Positions 45,753-54,068 are shown, numbered from the stretch's first letter. The stretch: 64,000 bases of DNA from Desulfobacterales bacterium (GCA_028282295.1 JANQIE010000071.1:1-64000); one strand, 5' to 3'. A program made the numbers and translations. Notes: generated by a model not told the origin, from the sequence alone.

Positions 45753-48098
45753 ATGAGTAAACGCGCCTTGGAATTTCTTTCCAGCATACCGCTTTTTTCC
45801 ATGCTTCCCCTTAAAGACCGGGAACAACTGGCCCAAGCGATTACCGAAGAAAAATACCCCCAGGGTACCGTGTTGTCCCGGCAGGGCAAATCGAAAATCG
45901 AAAAAATCCTGCTCGTCAAGTCCGGCGCCCTGGAATTATACTACAACGCCCGGAACAGAAAAATACTAAGCGGCTTGCTCCGGCGCGGCGATGTCTTCGG
46001 CGGCATATCCCTGCTGATGAATGAAGGCATCGCGGTCCGCACCGCCCAGGTCGACCGTGACGCCGCGTTCTATGTGCTGCCCAAACACGTTTTTAAAAAA
46101 GTGTGCGCCCGCCATCGTTTTTTCTACGATCACTTCGTGGAGACCTTCAGCAAACGCATGCTGGACGAATCGTACGCCTCGATCATCGCCAGCGCTCAGG
46201 CGATCACGTTCCTGTCTCATATCCTGCCGTTTTCCTTTTTATCTGAAAAAGAACTTGAACAACTGGCCGATGACGCCGCCATCGTCCTGCACCCCAAAAA
46301 CACGGTTCTTTTTCTACAAGGCCGAAGCACCATCGACCATTTGTATATTATCCAAAAGGGTGCGGCGGAACGTTATTACGAAGAGCAGGACAAAAAAACA
46401 CTGCGCGGCCTGCTGGGCGAGGGGGATATTTACGGCGGCATCTCCATGCTCCTGAATGAATCGATCGCCGTCCGCTCCCTCAAAACCACCGAGGCCACCT
46501 ATTTTTACACAATTTCCAAAAAACGTTTTCTGGAAACCTGCCGGCAGCATGAGGCCTTTTCCGATTTCTTCACCGATACCTTCGGCAAACGGATGCTCGA
46601 CCGCAGTTATGCCGAGATAATCGCCCAAAGCAATCGCCCACGGCTCGACTCGCCGCATTTTTTCAACCAGGCCATTGAGCCGCTTTGCCAAAAAGAGATT
46701 GTCTTTTGCGATGCAACCACCACGATTCAGGCCGCGGCGGAAATCATGAGCCGCCACCGCTGCAGCTCGATCTTTATCCGCAACAACCGGAACGACTATA
46801 TCGGGCTGGTCACCGACAATGATTTTCGCACCAAAGTGATCGCCAAAGGACAAGATACCGCCGCCCCGGTCGCCTCGATCATGAGTGCGCCGCTCAATAC
46901 CATTTCCGGCAGGGCCTTTGTGTTCGAAGCCATGCTGACCATGAGTCAAAAACGGATCAAACATCTGGCTATCGAAAACAGCGACGGAAAGGTGGTGGGG
47001 GTGCTGACCAACCATGATCTGCTGACCGCTCAGGGACAATCCCCCTTTTTTATCATCAATGAAATCGCCGCCGCCCGCACCATCGATGAAATTGCCGAAC
47101 AGCACCGGCGGTTGCCGCGGTTGATCCAGACCCTGATGAACAGCGGGGCCAAGGCCCAGAATGTGACCCGTTTGATTACAACCCTTTCCGACACCGTGCT
47201 GGAGAAAATCATCGCTTGGACCCTGGACGAGATCGGTCCGCCGCCGGTGCCCTTCGTCTTCATGATTCTCGGCAGCGAAGGGCGCAAGGAGCAGACCCTG
47301 AAGACCGATCAGGACAATGCCATTGTTTATCTGGATGTGCCGGAAGGCCCGGACAAGGCGATCGACGCCGAGGCCGCCCGCGACTATTTCCTGGAGTTGG
47401 GCGAAAAGGTTTGTGACCGGCTCGATCATGTTGGCTACGCGTTTTGCGAAGGCGACATCATGGCCAAAAATCCGCGTTGGTGCCAACCGCTGAGCATCTG
47501 GAAGCAGTATTTTGCCGGCTGGATTCATGCCCCCGAACCGGAGCATCTGCTGCGGGCCAGCATCTTTTTTGATTTTCGGTGCGCCTACGGCGACAAGAAC
47601 CTGATGGAAACACTCAACGCCTACCTGAACCGGCAACTCGGAAGCTGGACCGGTTTTTTCCGCCACCTCACGGAAAACGCGTTGCACTTCAAGCCGCCCA
47701 TCGGCTTTTTCCGCAATTTTCTGGTTGAATCCAAAGGCCAGCACCGCAATGCCTTTGACATCAAAAGCGCCATGCTGCCGATCGTCGATTTCGCGCGCAT
47801 CTATGCGTTGCGGCATCGCGTCGCGGAAACCAACACCCTGTCGCGTCTGCACCAGCTATACCTGAGGGATATTTTTACCTGGCAGGAGTACAACGAACTG
47901 CAACACGCCTATGTGTTTTTGATGCAGCTTCGGTTTGCCCGCCAGGTGACGGCCATCGTGGATGAACAGACCGCCCCCAACAATTATGTCAATCCCAAAA
48001 AACTTTCCCGCATCGAGCAGACCATGCTCAAGGAAATTTTTAAACGTATCGAGAAATTTCAGCAAAAATTAGATTTTGATTTTACCGGGCTGACTTGA
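45753..48098 (+). CDS. Double cNMP-binding/CBS/DUF294 nucleotidyltransferase-like protein
   Basis: 781 residues. Two tandem cyclic-nucleotide-binding folds (about 10-145 and 152-290, with the similar sequences LLRRGDVFGGISLLMNE and LLGEGDIYGGISMLLNE), a CBS pair (about 320-450), then a DUF294/GlnD-like nucleotidyltransferase domain (FMILGSEGRKEQTLKTDQDNA about 497-517, metal Asp residues intact) and a DUF294 C-terminal helical domain. Most relatives have one cNMP domain; here it is duplicated. Such proteins accompany acs/actP and exonuclease genes in many proteobacteria, which matches this locus. It may modify a protein or RNA partner in response to nucleotides (inference). Confidence 0.92.
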   Translation: MSKRALEFLSSIPLFSMLPLKDREQLAQAITEEKYPQGTVLSRQGKSKIEKILLVKSGALELYYNARNRKILSGLLRRGDVFGGISLLMNEGIAVRTAQVDRDAAFYVLPKHVFKKVCARHRFFYDHFVETFSKRMLDESYASIIASAQAITFLSHILPFSFLSEKELEQLADDAAIVLHPKNTVLFLQGRSTIDHLYIIQKGAAERYYEEQDKKTLRGLLGEGDIYGGISMLLNESIAVRSLKTTEATYFYTISKKRFLETCRQHEAFSDFFTDTFGKRMLDRSYAEIIAQSNRPRLDSPHFFNQAIEPLCQKEIVFCDATTTIQAAAEIMSRHRCSSIFIRNNRNDYIGLVTDNDFRTKVIAKGQDTAAPVASIMSAPLNTISGRAFVFEAMLTMSQKRIKHLAIENSDGKVVGVLTNHDLLTAQGQSPFFIINEIAAARTIDEIAEQHRRLPRLIQTLMNSGAKAQNVTRLITTLSDTVLEKIIAWTLDEIGPPPVPFVFMILGSEGRKEQTLKTDQDNAIVYLDVPEGPDKAIDAEAARDYFLELGEKVCDRLDHVGYAFCEGDIMAKNPRWCQPLSIWKQYFAGWIHAPEPEHLLRASIFFDFRCAYGDKNLMETLNAYLNRQLGSWTGFFRHLTENALHFKPPIGFFRNFLVESKGQHRNAFDIKSAMLPIVDFARIYALRHRVAETNTLSRLHQLYLRDIFTWQEYNELQHAYVFLMQLRFARQVTAIVDEQTAPNNYVNPKKLSRIEQTMLKEIFKRIEKFQQKLDFDFTGLT

Positions 48099-48139
48099 TA
48101 CTGATGTTTTTTTTCGAGCCCTGAACCAAATGGAATAAA

Positions 48140-49240
48140 ATGTCTATCGAACGTTTATATATCGATCGTACCGTCGTTCACAAACCGGCAACCCGTGAAA
48201 TCCAGGACCGGTTTAAGGGACCGGTCCACGTTGTCGACGCGGTGGAAGACGTTTTTGCCGAAATTTCAAACGCCTCGGATCCGGTTGCGGCGGGCAAGCA
48301 GATCCTGCTGTTGACGCAAAACAAGGGGACTTTTGTCAAGGCATGTCCGGGAACACGGGAATATACCTGCTGCGGGTACCAGATCCTGAACGTGGGCACC
48401 TTCTGCACCATGGACTGCGCCTACTGCATTTTGCAGGTTTACTTCCACCCACCGGTATTGCAGTATTTCGTCAATCAGGATGCTATGCTGACCGAGCTGG
48501 ATCAGGTGTTTGCAAAAAAAACCGTCAGCCGGATCGGAACCGGTGAACTGACCGACAGCCTGATTTGGGAAGCCCACACCAGTCTTTCCGAAGTACTTAT
48601 CAACAAGTTCGCCCGACAAAACCATGCCGTGCTCGAACTAAAATCCAAAACCGTCGCCATCAAGCAACTGAAAAATTTGCCCCATCGACACAAAACCATC
48701 ATGGCCTGGTCGCTGAACACCCCGCGCATCATCCGCTCCGAGGAACGGTTCACCGCATCGCTGCGCGCCCGTCTGGAAGCGGCGGCCCAGTGCCGGCAAT
48801 GGGGGTATCCACTCGCCTTTCACTTTGACCCCATGATCATTTATGAAGGCTGCGAACAAGAGTATCGCGCCGTGGTCAACGCGATCTTCGACCACGTGGA
48901 TGCTGACGCAATCGTATGGATCAGCCTGGGCGCCCTGCGCTTTATCCCGGCCTTGAAGAGGGTTATTGAACGACGCTTCAAGGACTCGAAAATTGTCTAC
49001 GGCGAATTTATCAGCGGGCTCGACGGCAAATGGCGCTATTTCAAACCGTTGCGCATGCGGCTGTTTCGGCAAATGGTACGCTGGATCAAAGCAAAAGCGC
49101 CCCAGGTGTGCGTTTACCTGTGCATGGAAGATGACGAGGTCTGGTCCGATGCCTTTGGCTACACCCCCGAAGAGCATGGCGGTCTGGCGCAACTGCTCGA
49201 TGACGCGGCGATCCGTCACTGCAAGCTGACCGGTACCTGA
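48140..49240 (+). CDS. SplB-like radical SAM protein (spore photoproduct lyase family)
   Basis: 366 residues. The radical SAM cluster motif is CTMDCAYCILQ (CxxxCxxC, about residue 92), preceded by ACPGTREYTCCGYQILN and followed by RIGTGELTDSL, all typical of spore photoproduct lyase relatives. SplB repairs spore photoproduct in endospore formers; this organism type does not sporulate, so the true substrate is open. 42 bp after the DUF294 gene and 2 bp before the nuclease gene, so probably one transcript. Confidence 0.88.
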   Translation: MSIERLYIDRTVVHKPATREIQDRFKGPVHVVDAVEDVFAEISNASDPVAAGKQILLLTQNKGTFVKACPGTREYTCCGYQILNVGTFCTMDCAYCILQVYFHPPVLQYFVNQDAMLTELDQVFAKKTVSRIGTGELTDSLIWEAHTSLSEVLINKFARQNHAVLELKSKTVAIKQLKNLPHRHKTIMAWSLNTPRIIRSEERFTASLRARLEAAAQCRQWGYPLAFHFDPMIIYEGCEQEYRAVVNAIFDHVDADAIVWISLGALRFIPALKRVIERRFKDSKIVYGEFISGLDGKWRYFKPLRMRLFRQMVRWIKAKAPQVCVYLCMEDDEVWSDAFGYTPEEHGGLAQLLDDAAIRHCKLTGT

Positions 49241-49241
49241 C

Positions 49242-49913
49242 ATGGGCCGCCACATGCATCGTATCGCTTGTTTCGGCCTGGCGTTGGCTGTTTTGTTCGG
49301 CCTTCATGTCATGGGCTACGCCGGCCAGGAGGCCCATGTCCGCTGGGTGATCGACGGTGATACAATCGTGCTGCGCGACGGCCGGCATGTGCGCTACATC
49401 GGCATCAACAGCCCGGAGACGGCCAAAAAGGGCCGTCCCGCGGAACCGTATGCACACGCCGCACGCCGGCTGAATCATCAGCTTGTCCATGGACGCAGGG
49501 TCCATTTGCAATTCGACCAGGAACGCCGTGACCATTATGGCCGCCGGCTAGCCTATGTATTTATGGAAGACGGGCGCATGGTCAACGACCTGATGGTGCA
49601 AAACGGCCTGGCCTATTGTCTCTACCACCATCCGAACACAAAACACCATCAACGTCTGCTTGCATCCCAACAAGCGGCCATGGATGCCGGGGTCGGTCTC
49701 TGGCAGCACCTGAGCAGCAGGGCAGGGCGCTATATCGGCAATCGCCGTTCAAAACGGTTTCACGCCGCCACCTGCCGCTTCGGCAAGCGAATCCGCCGCC
49801 GCTATCGCGTCCTGTTCAACGACGCCCGGCACGCTTTTTATAATGGATATGCGCCGGACAGACACTGTTTGCCCGGCCTGCCGTTAAACCAAAACGGATT
49901 GATGGCCGACTGA
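49242..49913 (+). CDS. Exported thermonuclease (SNase-like) with C-terminal Cys-rich tail
   Basis: 223 residues. A signal peptide (IACFGLALAVLFGLHVMGYA) precedes an SNase domain: RWVIDGDTIVLRDGRHVRYIGINSPE (metal Asp and catalytic Arg), LQFDQERRDHYGRRLAYVF and NGLAY. The tail from about residue 160 (YIGNRRSKRFHAATCRF ... NGYAPDRHCLPG) is the Ada-like metal-binding motif often appended to SNases. Predicted periplasmic. Two starts are possible, 49242 and the ATG at 49254; both keep the signal peptide. Confidence 0.88.
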   Translation: MGRHMHRIACFGLALAVLFGLHVMGYAGQEAHVRWVIDGDTIVLRDGRHVRYIGINSPETAKKGRPAEPYAHAARRLNHQLVHGRRVHLQFDQERRDHYGRRLAYVFMEDGRMVNDLMVQNGLAYCLYHHPNTKHHQRLLASQQAAMDAGVGLWQHLSSRAGRYIGNRRSKRFHAATCRFGKRIRRRYRVLFNDARHAFYNGYAPDRHCLPGLPLNQNGLMAD

Positions 49914-50175
49914 AATCCCTCCGGCTGACCCTCCTTTTTTTTCGATAGCCCTTAAGATTCAGGTTTTTCGAACCCCAAATTCAGGTTTTCCCCGATTTAC
50001 ATTGGTACCAAAATGTAGCACAACAGGCGGAAACAGAACATGCAGGTTTCATTGCAATCATTTTTGCGCAAGCCCTGAGTACATTAAAAAATTAAGAGAA
50101 CACAAATGCCGTTTTGGCGACGCCCCCTGGAAGTTCGCACACAACGTTGATAATTACCTGACAGGAACCGAATCG
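49914..50175. other. Leader region of the calpain-like locus
   Basis: No gene seen. It holds the element TTCGAACCCCAAATTCAGG...CCCCGATTTAC (listed separately). The pyrimidine-rich CCTCCTTTTTTTTCG at 49931 may end the upstream transcript, although no stable stem precedes it. Confidence 0.5.
49967..50000 (+). promoter_or_regulatory. Shared upstream element, copy 1
   Basis: TTCGAACCCCAAATTCAGG followed by TTTTCCCCGATTTAC; the same two blocks recur at 53454-53509 upstream of the first Gly/Ala-rich gene. Could be an operator, a promoter or repeat DNA. Confidence 0.5.
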
Positions 50176-50330
50176 ATGGGCCGTTCAAAAGAAATAGGCG
50201 GCAAGAGTGGATCCGGTGCCCCCCAAGAAAAACAGGTACGTTGGAGAACAAACCTGAGCAAGACCCTGCGTCAAGACCACAAGACACCGTCGAGGAATCA
50301 TCCGAACAAAAGGCTATAGATGTAGGTTAA
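50176..50330 (+). pseudogene. Frameshifted remnant duplicating the 5' end of the calpain-like gene
   Basis: ATG 50176 (AGGA nine bases upstream) opens MGRSKEIGGKSG, parallel to MSRVKESKNENK of the next gene. In this frame it runs to a stop at about 50317. After a frame change the reading becomes LENKPEQDPASRPQDT and ESSEQKAIDVG then stop, which matches KPEARPKEPAKKEAPSRPK and ESSEQKANNVKG at the start of the intact gene. The two copies are thus homologous over about 50 codons; this one is frameshifted and truncated. A sequencing error could shift the frame but would not restore the missing body of the protein. Confidence 0.7.
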
Positions 50331-50351
50331 GAGTACTTTAGGAGTAAACCC

Positions 50352-52919
50352 ATGAGCCGCGTAAAAGAAAGTAAAAACGAAAATAAAACCCCAAAAGCGC
50401 CTGACAAGCCGGAAGCTAGACCCAAAGAGCCCGCCAAAAAAGAGGCTCCGTCGCGCCCAAAAACAACGACCATGGAGTCCTCCGAGCAAAAGGCTAACAA
50501 TGTTAAAGGTGCGTCCGCAACCTATGATGCCAAATCAGGAAAGAGAGAAGGCAAGAAAGATCAATCTACGGACACCACCTCCGCGTCGCAGCAAACGAAG
50601 AAAACAGAAACCGCCCCCGCGAAGAGTTCTGACGCCACCAGGCCTGTTGAGCCGACAACCACGGCTAATGAAAAACAACCGGTGAAAACTTCCGCCACAC
50701 CAGCCACCGCAAGCGGCGCGAGCAGCGGTCCGCAAGCGTCATCCACGGCAACCGGCCCCGATTCAACGCAAACCGGTCAAAACGTAACAACGCCGTCGAT
50801 ATCAACCAGCGACACGGGCTCAGCGCAACCAGGGCCAAGCACCGCGACACTGGCCACCGCAAGTGGTACGACCAGCGGTACGACAAGCGGCACGACCAGC
50901 GCTCCGCAAGCGTCATCCACGACAACCGGCCCCGATTCAACGCAAACCGGTCAAAACGTAACAACGCCGTCGGTATCAACCAGCGACACGGGCTCAGCGC
51001 AACCGGGGCCAAGCACAGCGACACCGGCCACCACAAGCGGCACGACCAGTGCTTCGCAAGCGCCATCCACGGTAACCGGCCCCGATTCAACGCAAACCGG
51101 TCAAAACGTAACAACGCCGTCGATATCAACCAGCGACACGGGCTCAGCGCAACCAGGGCCAAGCACAGCGACGCTGATCTCCGCCGGCATCACGGACAGC
51201 GGGCAAGAAGCGCCAACTTCCGTTGCACCGACGAGCGGTACCGACACGGACACAGGCCAACAAGCTGCTACCGCCCCCGCACAAACCCACGGTTTTGTCG
51301 CCAACGCGCAGGCACCTCCGGCTGTGGGCGAACAGCCGAGCAGCTTGGCCGGATTACCGCTATTCGCTCAAGGAAAACATGATTCCCATGTTGTAGATGC
51401 AAACGACATTGCGCAAGGGGATATCGGGGATTGTAATCTTTTGGCGCCGTTAATATCAATCGCAGATCATAATCCGGACATAATACAAGACCTCATCACG
51501 GACAATGGTGATGGAACATGGGACGTGGCATTCCACGAGTTCGATTCACCCTATTCAACCAAGAATGTTTCGGTCATGCTGGATGAGCTAAATGATTGGA
51601 AGGGATCAAATTTGGCGGGTTTGGGTGATCGTGAGATTTGGGTGCGTGTAATGGAGGTGGCCTTTGCGAAACACGCCAATCACGATATCGCAAAAGGCGT
51701 TGATTCGGCACACGTCTTCCAGGCTATTTTAGGAAAGCAGAATACTTATGCACTTGCAATTAATGAACAAAGTTTGAATAATTTGGGATATAGCACTCGC
51801 AGTGGTTTTCACAATCCCATGGTTTATACGCCAGACAGACAACGGTTTCTGGAGATTAACCACTCCTATGGTGTAATCGATTTCAATCCGCAAACACAAA
51901 CATGGTTAATGTCAAACCCATGGGACGGAAATCGAACGTTCACTTTAACGCAAAGTCAGTTGCTGGACTTGGGAGGAGATATTGTTCTGGGGGACGCAGG
52001 TCCACGAAACAACACGCAAGAAGAATATTCTCATGTAGGTGGGTATTGGGAGAAAGTCAAAGGTCCTGCAACAAAAGATACGATTCAAGAGTTGTTTCCG
52101 GAAGTTAATAGAAATCTTCTGGACTGGACTTTCGGAATGGCAACGCAAAACGCCGCGGAAAATTCCATGGGGGTGGCCAAGATTGACGCATCGCGTGCAA
52201 ACGACATGTTGACCCTGAACAATATACTGGCCACCCATCGTACTGATTTCCATAACACCCTGAAGCTATTTGACGGTCCGCAGGGCGGTCGCATCGCCGA
52301 ATTGCGCCAGCGCGGTTTCAAACATGAACAAATCGAACGGTTTGTCGGTGATTTTACGATGCACCCCGGTCTTTTCGACACTAAACTGCTGGATAACATA
52401 ACGCTTAATTTAAAAAAACAGCCCAAGGAAAACTTCATTGATTTGTGGGAGCAGGGGGTGCACGGCCGGAACCTGGCCGTGCTGGCCAATGCCGAGGACG
52501 GTGGTTTGCTCGGTGAGCTGAACAAACGCAAACTCGGCACGCAGTCGCTGGCCACCTTGATCGGTCGCGCTGCCGGCGACGACGTATTACTCGATAATGC
52601 GGAAGTCGATCATCTGCAGGCATTTAATGATACCGCGAGCAAGCGCGCCAATGAGTGGGCTCAGAACCTTATCAGGGAGGACCTGCCGGTGCCGGCAATG
52701 ACCAAGGCCCTGGGCGATTCGGTCGTTGCAGCCATCATCAATGAACGCCACCTGGGCCATGAACGGATCGGGCGAATCGTCAAGTGGGCCTATGACGCTG
52801 CCGGCGGAAATTTGGACACGATGATTCAAAAACTCAACGAATACAACGAAAATGCGAGATCTCAAAAGCGCGGGGCGTTGCGCGCGGCGGTCGACAGCGG
52901 CCAGAATCCATTCACATAG
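50352..52919 (+). CDS. Calpain-like (C2) cysteine protease with repetitive disordered leader
   Basis: 855 residues, ATG behind AGGAG. Residues 1-125 are Lys/Glu/Ser/Thr-rich and disordered; 129-276 hold about three copies of a Thr/Ser/Gly/Pro repeat (GPDSTQTGQNVTTPS, STSDTGSAQPGPSTAT). A calpain-type catalytic domain follows: QGDIGDCNLLAPLISIAD with Cys361, INHSYGVIDFNPQT with His504 and LMSNPWDGN with Asn522, the canonical Cys/His/Asn order and spacing style. The last 280 residues are helical and unassigned (LWEQGVHGRNLAVLANAEDGG). No signal peptide or membrane helix. The catalytic part is AT-richer than the leader. Calpain domains in bacteria are scattered and mostly uncharacterised; a role as secreted effector or processing protease is inference. 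It is followed by repeats, then two Gly/Ala-rich genes. Confidence 0.85.
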   Translation: MSRVKESKNENKTPKAPDKPEARPKEPAKKEAPSRPKTTTMESSEQKANNVKGASATYDAKSGKREGKKDQSTDTTSASQQTKKTETAPAKSSDATRPVEPTTTANEKQPVKTSATPATASGASSGPQASSTATGPDSTQTGQNVTTPSISTSDTGSAQPGPSTATLATASGTTSGTTSGTTSAPQASSTTTGPDSTQTGQNVTTPSVSTSDTGSAQPGPSTATPATTSGTTSASQAPSTVTGPDSTQTGQNVTTPSISTSDTGSAQPGPSTATLISAGITDSGQEAPTSVAPTSGTDTDTGQQAATAPAQTHGFVANAQAPPAVGEQPSSLAGLPLFAQGKHDSHVVDANDIAQGDIGDCNLLAPLISIADHNPDIIQDLITDNGDGTWDVAFHEFDSPYSTKNVSVMLDELNDWKGSNLAGLGDREIWVRVMEVAFAKHANHDIAKGVDSAHVFQAILGKQNTYALAINEQSLNNLGYSTRSGFHNPMVYTPDRQRFLEINHSYGVIDFNPQTQTWLMSNPWDGNRTFTLTQSQLLDLGGDIVLGDAGPRNNTQEEYSHVGGYWEKVKGPATKDTIQELFPEVNRNLLDWTFGMATQNAAENSMGVAKIDASRANDMLTLNNILATHRTDFHNTLKLFDGPQGGRIAELRQRGFKHEQIERFVGDFTMHPGLFDTKLLDNITLNLKKQPKENFIDLWEQGVHGRNLAVLANAEDGGLLGELNKRKLGTQSLATLIGRAAGDDVLLDNAEVDHLQAFNDTASKRANEWAQNLIREDLPVPAMTKALGDSVVAAIINERHLGHERIGRIVKWAYDAAGGNLDTMIQKLNEYNENARSQKRGALRAAVDSGQNPFT
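50736..51179 (+). repeat. Intragenic tandem repeats in the calpain-like gene
   Basis: About three units of roughly 150-170 bp coding GPDSTQTGQNVTTPS(I/V)STSDTGSAQPG; the DNA copies are nearly identical, so they are recent or kept uniform by recombination. Unit 1 also carries a short GGTACGACCAGC-type triplication. Confidence 0.85.
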
Positions 52920-52922
52920 CAT

Positions 52923-53064
52923 GTGTCCATCCAGAAATAGCATCTTTTGGCCCCCGGCGGCGTTCTCGCATTTTTAAAATCCTCGAAATAGCACGCGATG
53001 CCTGCGGTTTTAAAAATGCTCAGGCCTTGCCGGGAACCAAAATCTACTATTTCCGGATGGACAC
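52923..53064. repeat. MITE-like element downstream of the calpain-like gene
   Basis: GTGTCCATCCAGAAATAG and CTATTTCCGGATGGACAC inverted ends (one mismatch), 142 bp, same length as the copy at 22196. Confidence 0.85.
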
Positions 53065-53090
53065 TAGTATGAAAAAAAGGTTATTATCGA

Positions 53091-53235
53091 TTTGATTCTG
53101 GACCCCGGCGTTCGCCGGGGTGACGAAGGTAACTTGTCGTTTTAATCCTGGACCCCGGCTTTCGCCGGGGTGACGGTGTCTGGTCCTGCGTTATTTCGCG
53201 AATCCCGGATCACCCGGCCTTCGCCGAGGTGACGG
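53091..53235. repeat. Three tandem GGACCCCGGC-TTCGCCGGGG palindromes
   Basis: Near-identical hairpins start near 53099, 53150 and 53204, spaced about 50 bp. The same palindrome occurs singly near 21890, 43043 and 58175. Confidence 0.8.
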
Positions 53236-53453
53236 TGGATGGTCCTGTGTCAATTGGCGAATCGAACGAAGTTCGTGGCCTGCCTGACGTTTCCGGCACC
53301 AGGATGATAAAAATTCTTCGTTTTTAATTCGAAACAGTTGTCTTGCATGCGCAGCCGTTATTGTGAAAATGTCCATTTTTTCCGCGAGCCTATAACCTGA
53401 CGGCGATGCCCTTGTCCCCTCTTATTTGGCAATTTCACGTCGCATTAAGGAAT

Positions 53454-53509
53454 TTCGAACCCCAAATTCAGGGATTTCATACCTCAAATTCAGGGATTCC
53501 CCGATTTAC
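53454..53509 (+). promoter_or_regulatory. Shared upstream element, copy 2
   Basis: TTCGAACCCCAAATTCAGG, an inserted second half (ACCTCAAATTCAGGGATT) and CCCCGATTTAC; 92 bases before the first Gly/Ala-rich gene. The AAATTCAGGGATT half-repeat appears twice here but once in copy 1. Confidence 0.5.
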
Positions 53510-53600
53510 TCACTTCCCTTGATTTAATATTAATGAACTCAAAGAGAATTTTATAGGTTCAATGTTAACTTTACTAAATTAATACAAAAGGAGGAACAAA

Positions 53601-54068
53601 ATGGGAGTAAGAAAAACCATGGCAAGCGCAACAGCCAATGCATGGAATATGGGCGGCGGCCCCGCCAGTGCGACCGCCAATGCGGTTGCAGGCGGCGGTG
53701 GTGCCCAAGCCACAGCTAAAGCCAGAGCAGGTGGTGGTGGTGGTGCCCGCGCCGCAGCTAAAGCCAGAGCAGGTGGTGGTGGTGCCCGCGCTGCAGCTAA
53801 AGCCAAAGGCCGTGGCGGTCGCCGTGGCGCCCGTGCCTCCGCCAAGGCAATGGGCGGTGGCGCTCAGGCCCAGGCAAGCGCCAGAGCCAAAGGTCGTCGT
53901 GGTCGCCGTGGCGGTCGCCGTGGCGCCCAGGCAAACGCGCAGGCTCAGAGCAACTTCAGAATGCCCAAGTTTTTCCGTAAAATGATGCAATCCATGCAGT
54001 CATTTTTTGCAAAAAGCAGCGCCAGTGCATCCGCAATGTCGGGAACCGATGCAGGTGATAGCGATTAG
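53601..54068 (+). CDS. Gly/Ala/Arg-rich small protein with conserved amphipathic C-terminal tail (paralogue A)
   Basis: 155 residues, ATG seven bases after AGGAGG, a near-ideal ribosome site. The body is low complexity: AxA-patterned and poly-Gly segments (GGGGGARAAAKARAGGGG) and basic clusters (GRGGRRGARASAKA, GRRGRRGGRRGAQ). The C-terminal 37 residues are different in kind: FRMPKFFRKMMQSMQSFF, a cationic amphipathic helix, then SSASASAMSGTDAGDSD, a small-residue acidic end. The tail is shared with the next gene. No signal peptide. I know no family; possibilities are an exported structural protein, a nucleic-acid-binding (RGG-like) protein, or a substrate of the upstream protease (all inference). 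Confidence 0.75.
   Translation: MGVRKTMASATANAWNMGGGPASATANAVAGGGGAQATAKARAGGGGGARAAAKARAGGGGARAAAKAKGRGGRRGARASAKAMGGGAQAQASARAKGRRGRRGGRRGAQANAQAQSNFRMPKFFRKMMQSMQSFFAKSSASASAMSGTDAGDSD

Larger units (their letters stand above)
52920..53600. other. Repeat-filled gap between calpain-like and Gly/Ala-rich genes
   Basis: No gene seen in about 680 bp. It contains a 142-bp MITE right after the stop codon, three tandem GGACCCCGGC palindromes (53091-53235), and the second copy of the shared upstream element before the ribosome site AGGAGG at about 53590. Confidence 0.7.

Noticed and set aside
46314-47852. 512-aa minus-strand ORF opposite the DUF294 gene
   Set aside because: No recognisable domain or ribosome site; lies antisense to a clearly real multidomain gene.
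50002-50319. 105-aa ORF upstream of the calpain-like gene
   Set aside because: Only its last part (from ATG 50176) has meaning, as the in-frame portion of a frameshifted duplicate; the upstream 58 codons look like non-coding leader.
50665-51162. 165-aa minus-strand ORF with repeats inside the calpain-like leader
   Set aside because: Antisense reading of the tandem repeats; no start context.
53574-53990. 138-aa minus-strand ORF opposite the first Gly/Ala-rich gene (Cys/Thr/Gly/Ala-rich)
   Set aside because: Mirror image of the low-complexity gene; the plus-strand frame has the good ribosome site and the conserved tail.
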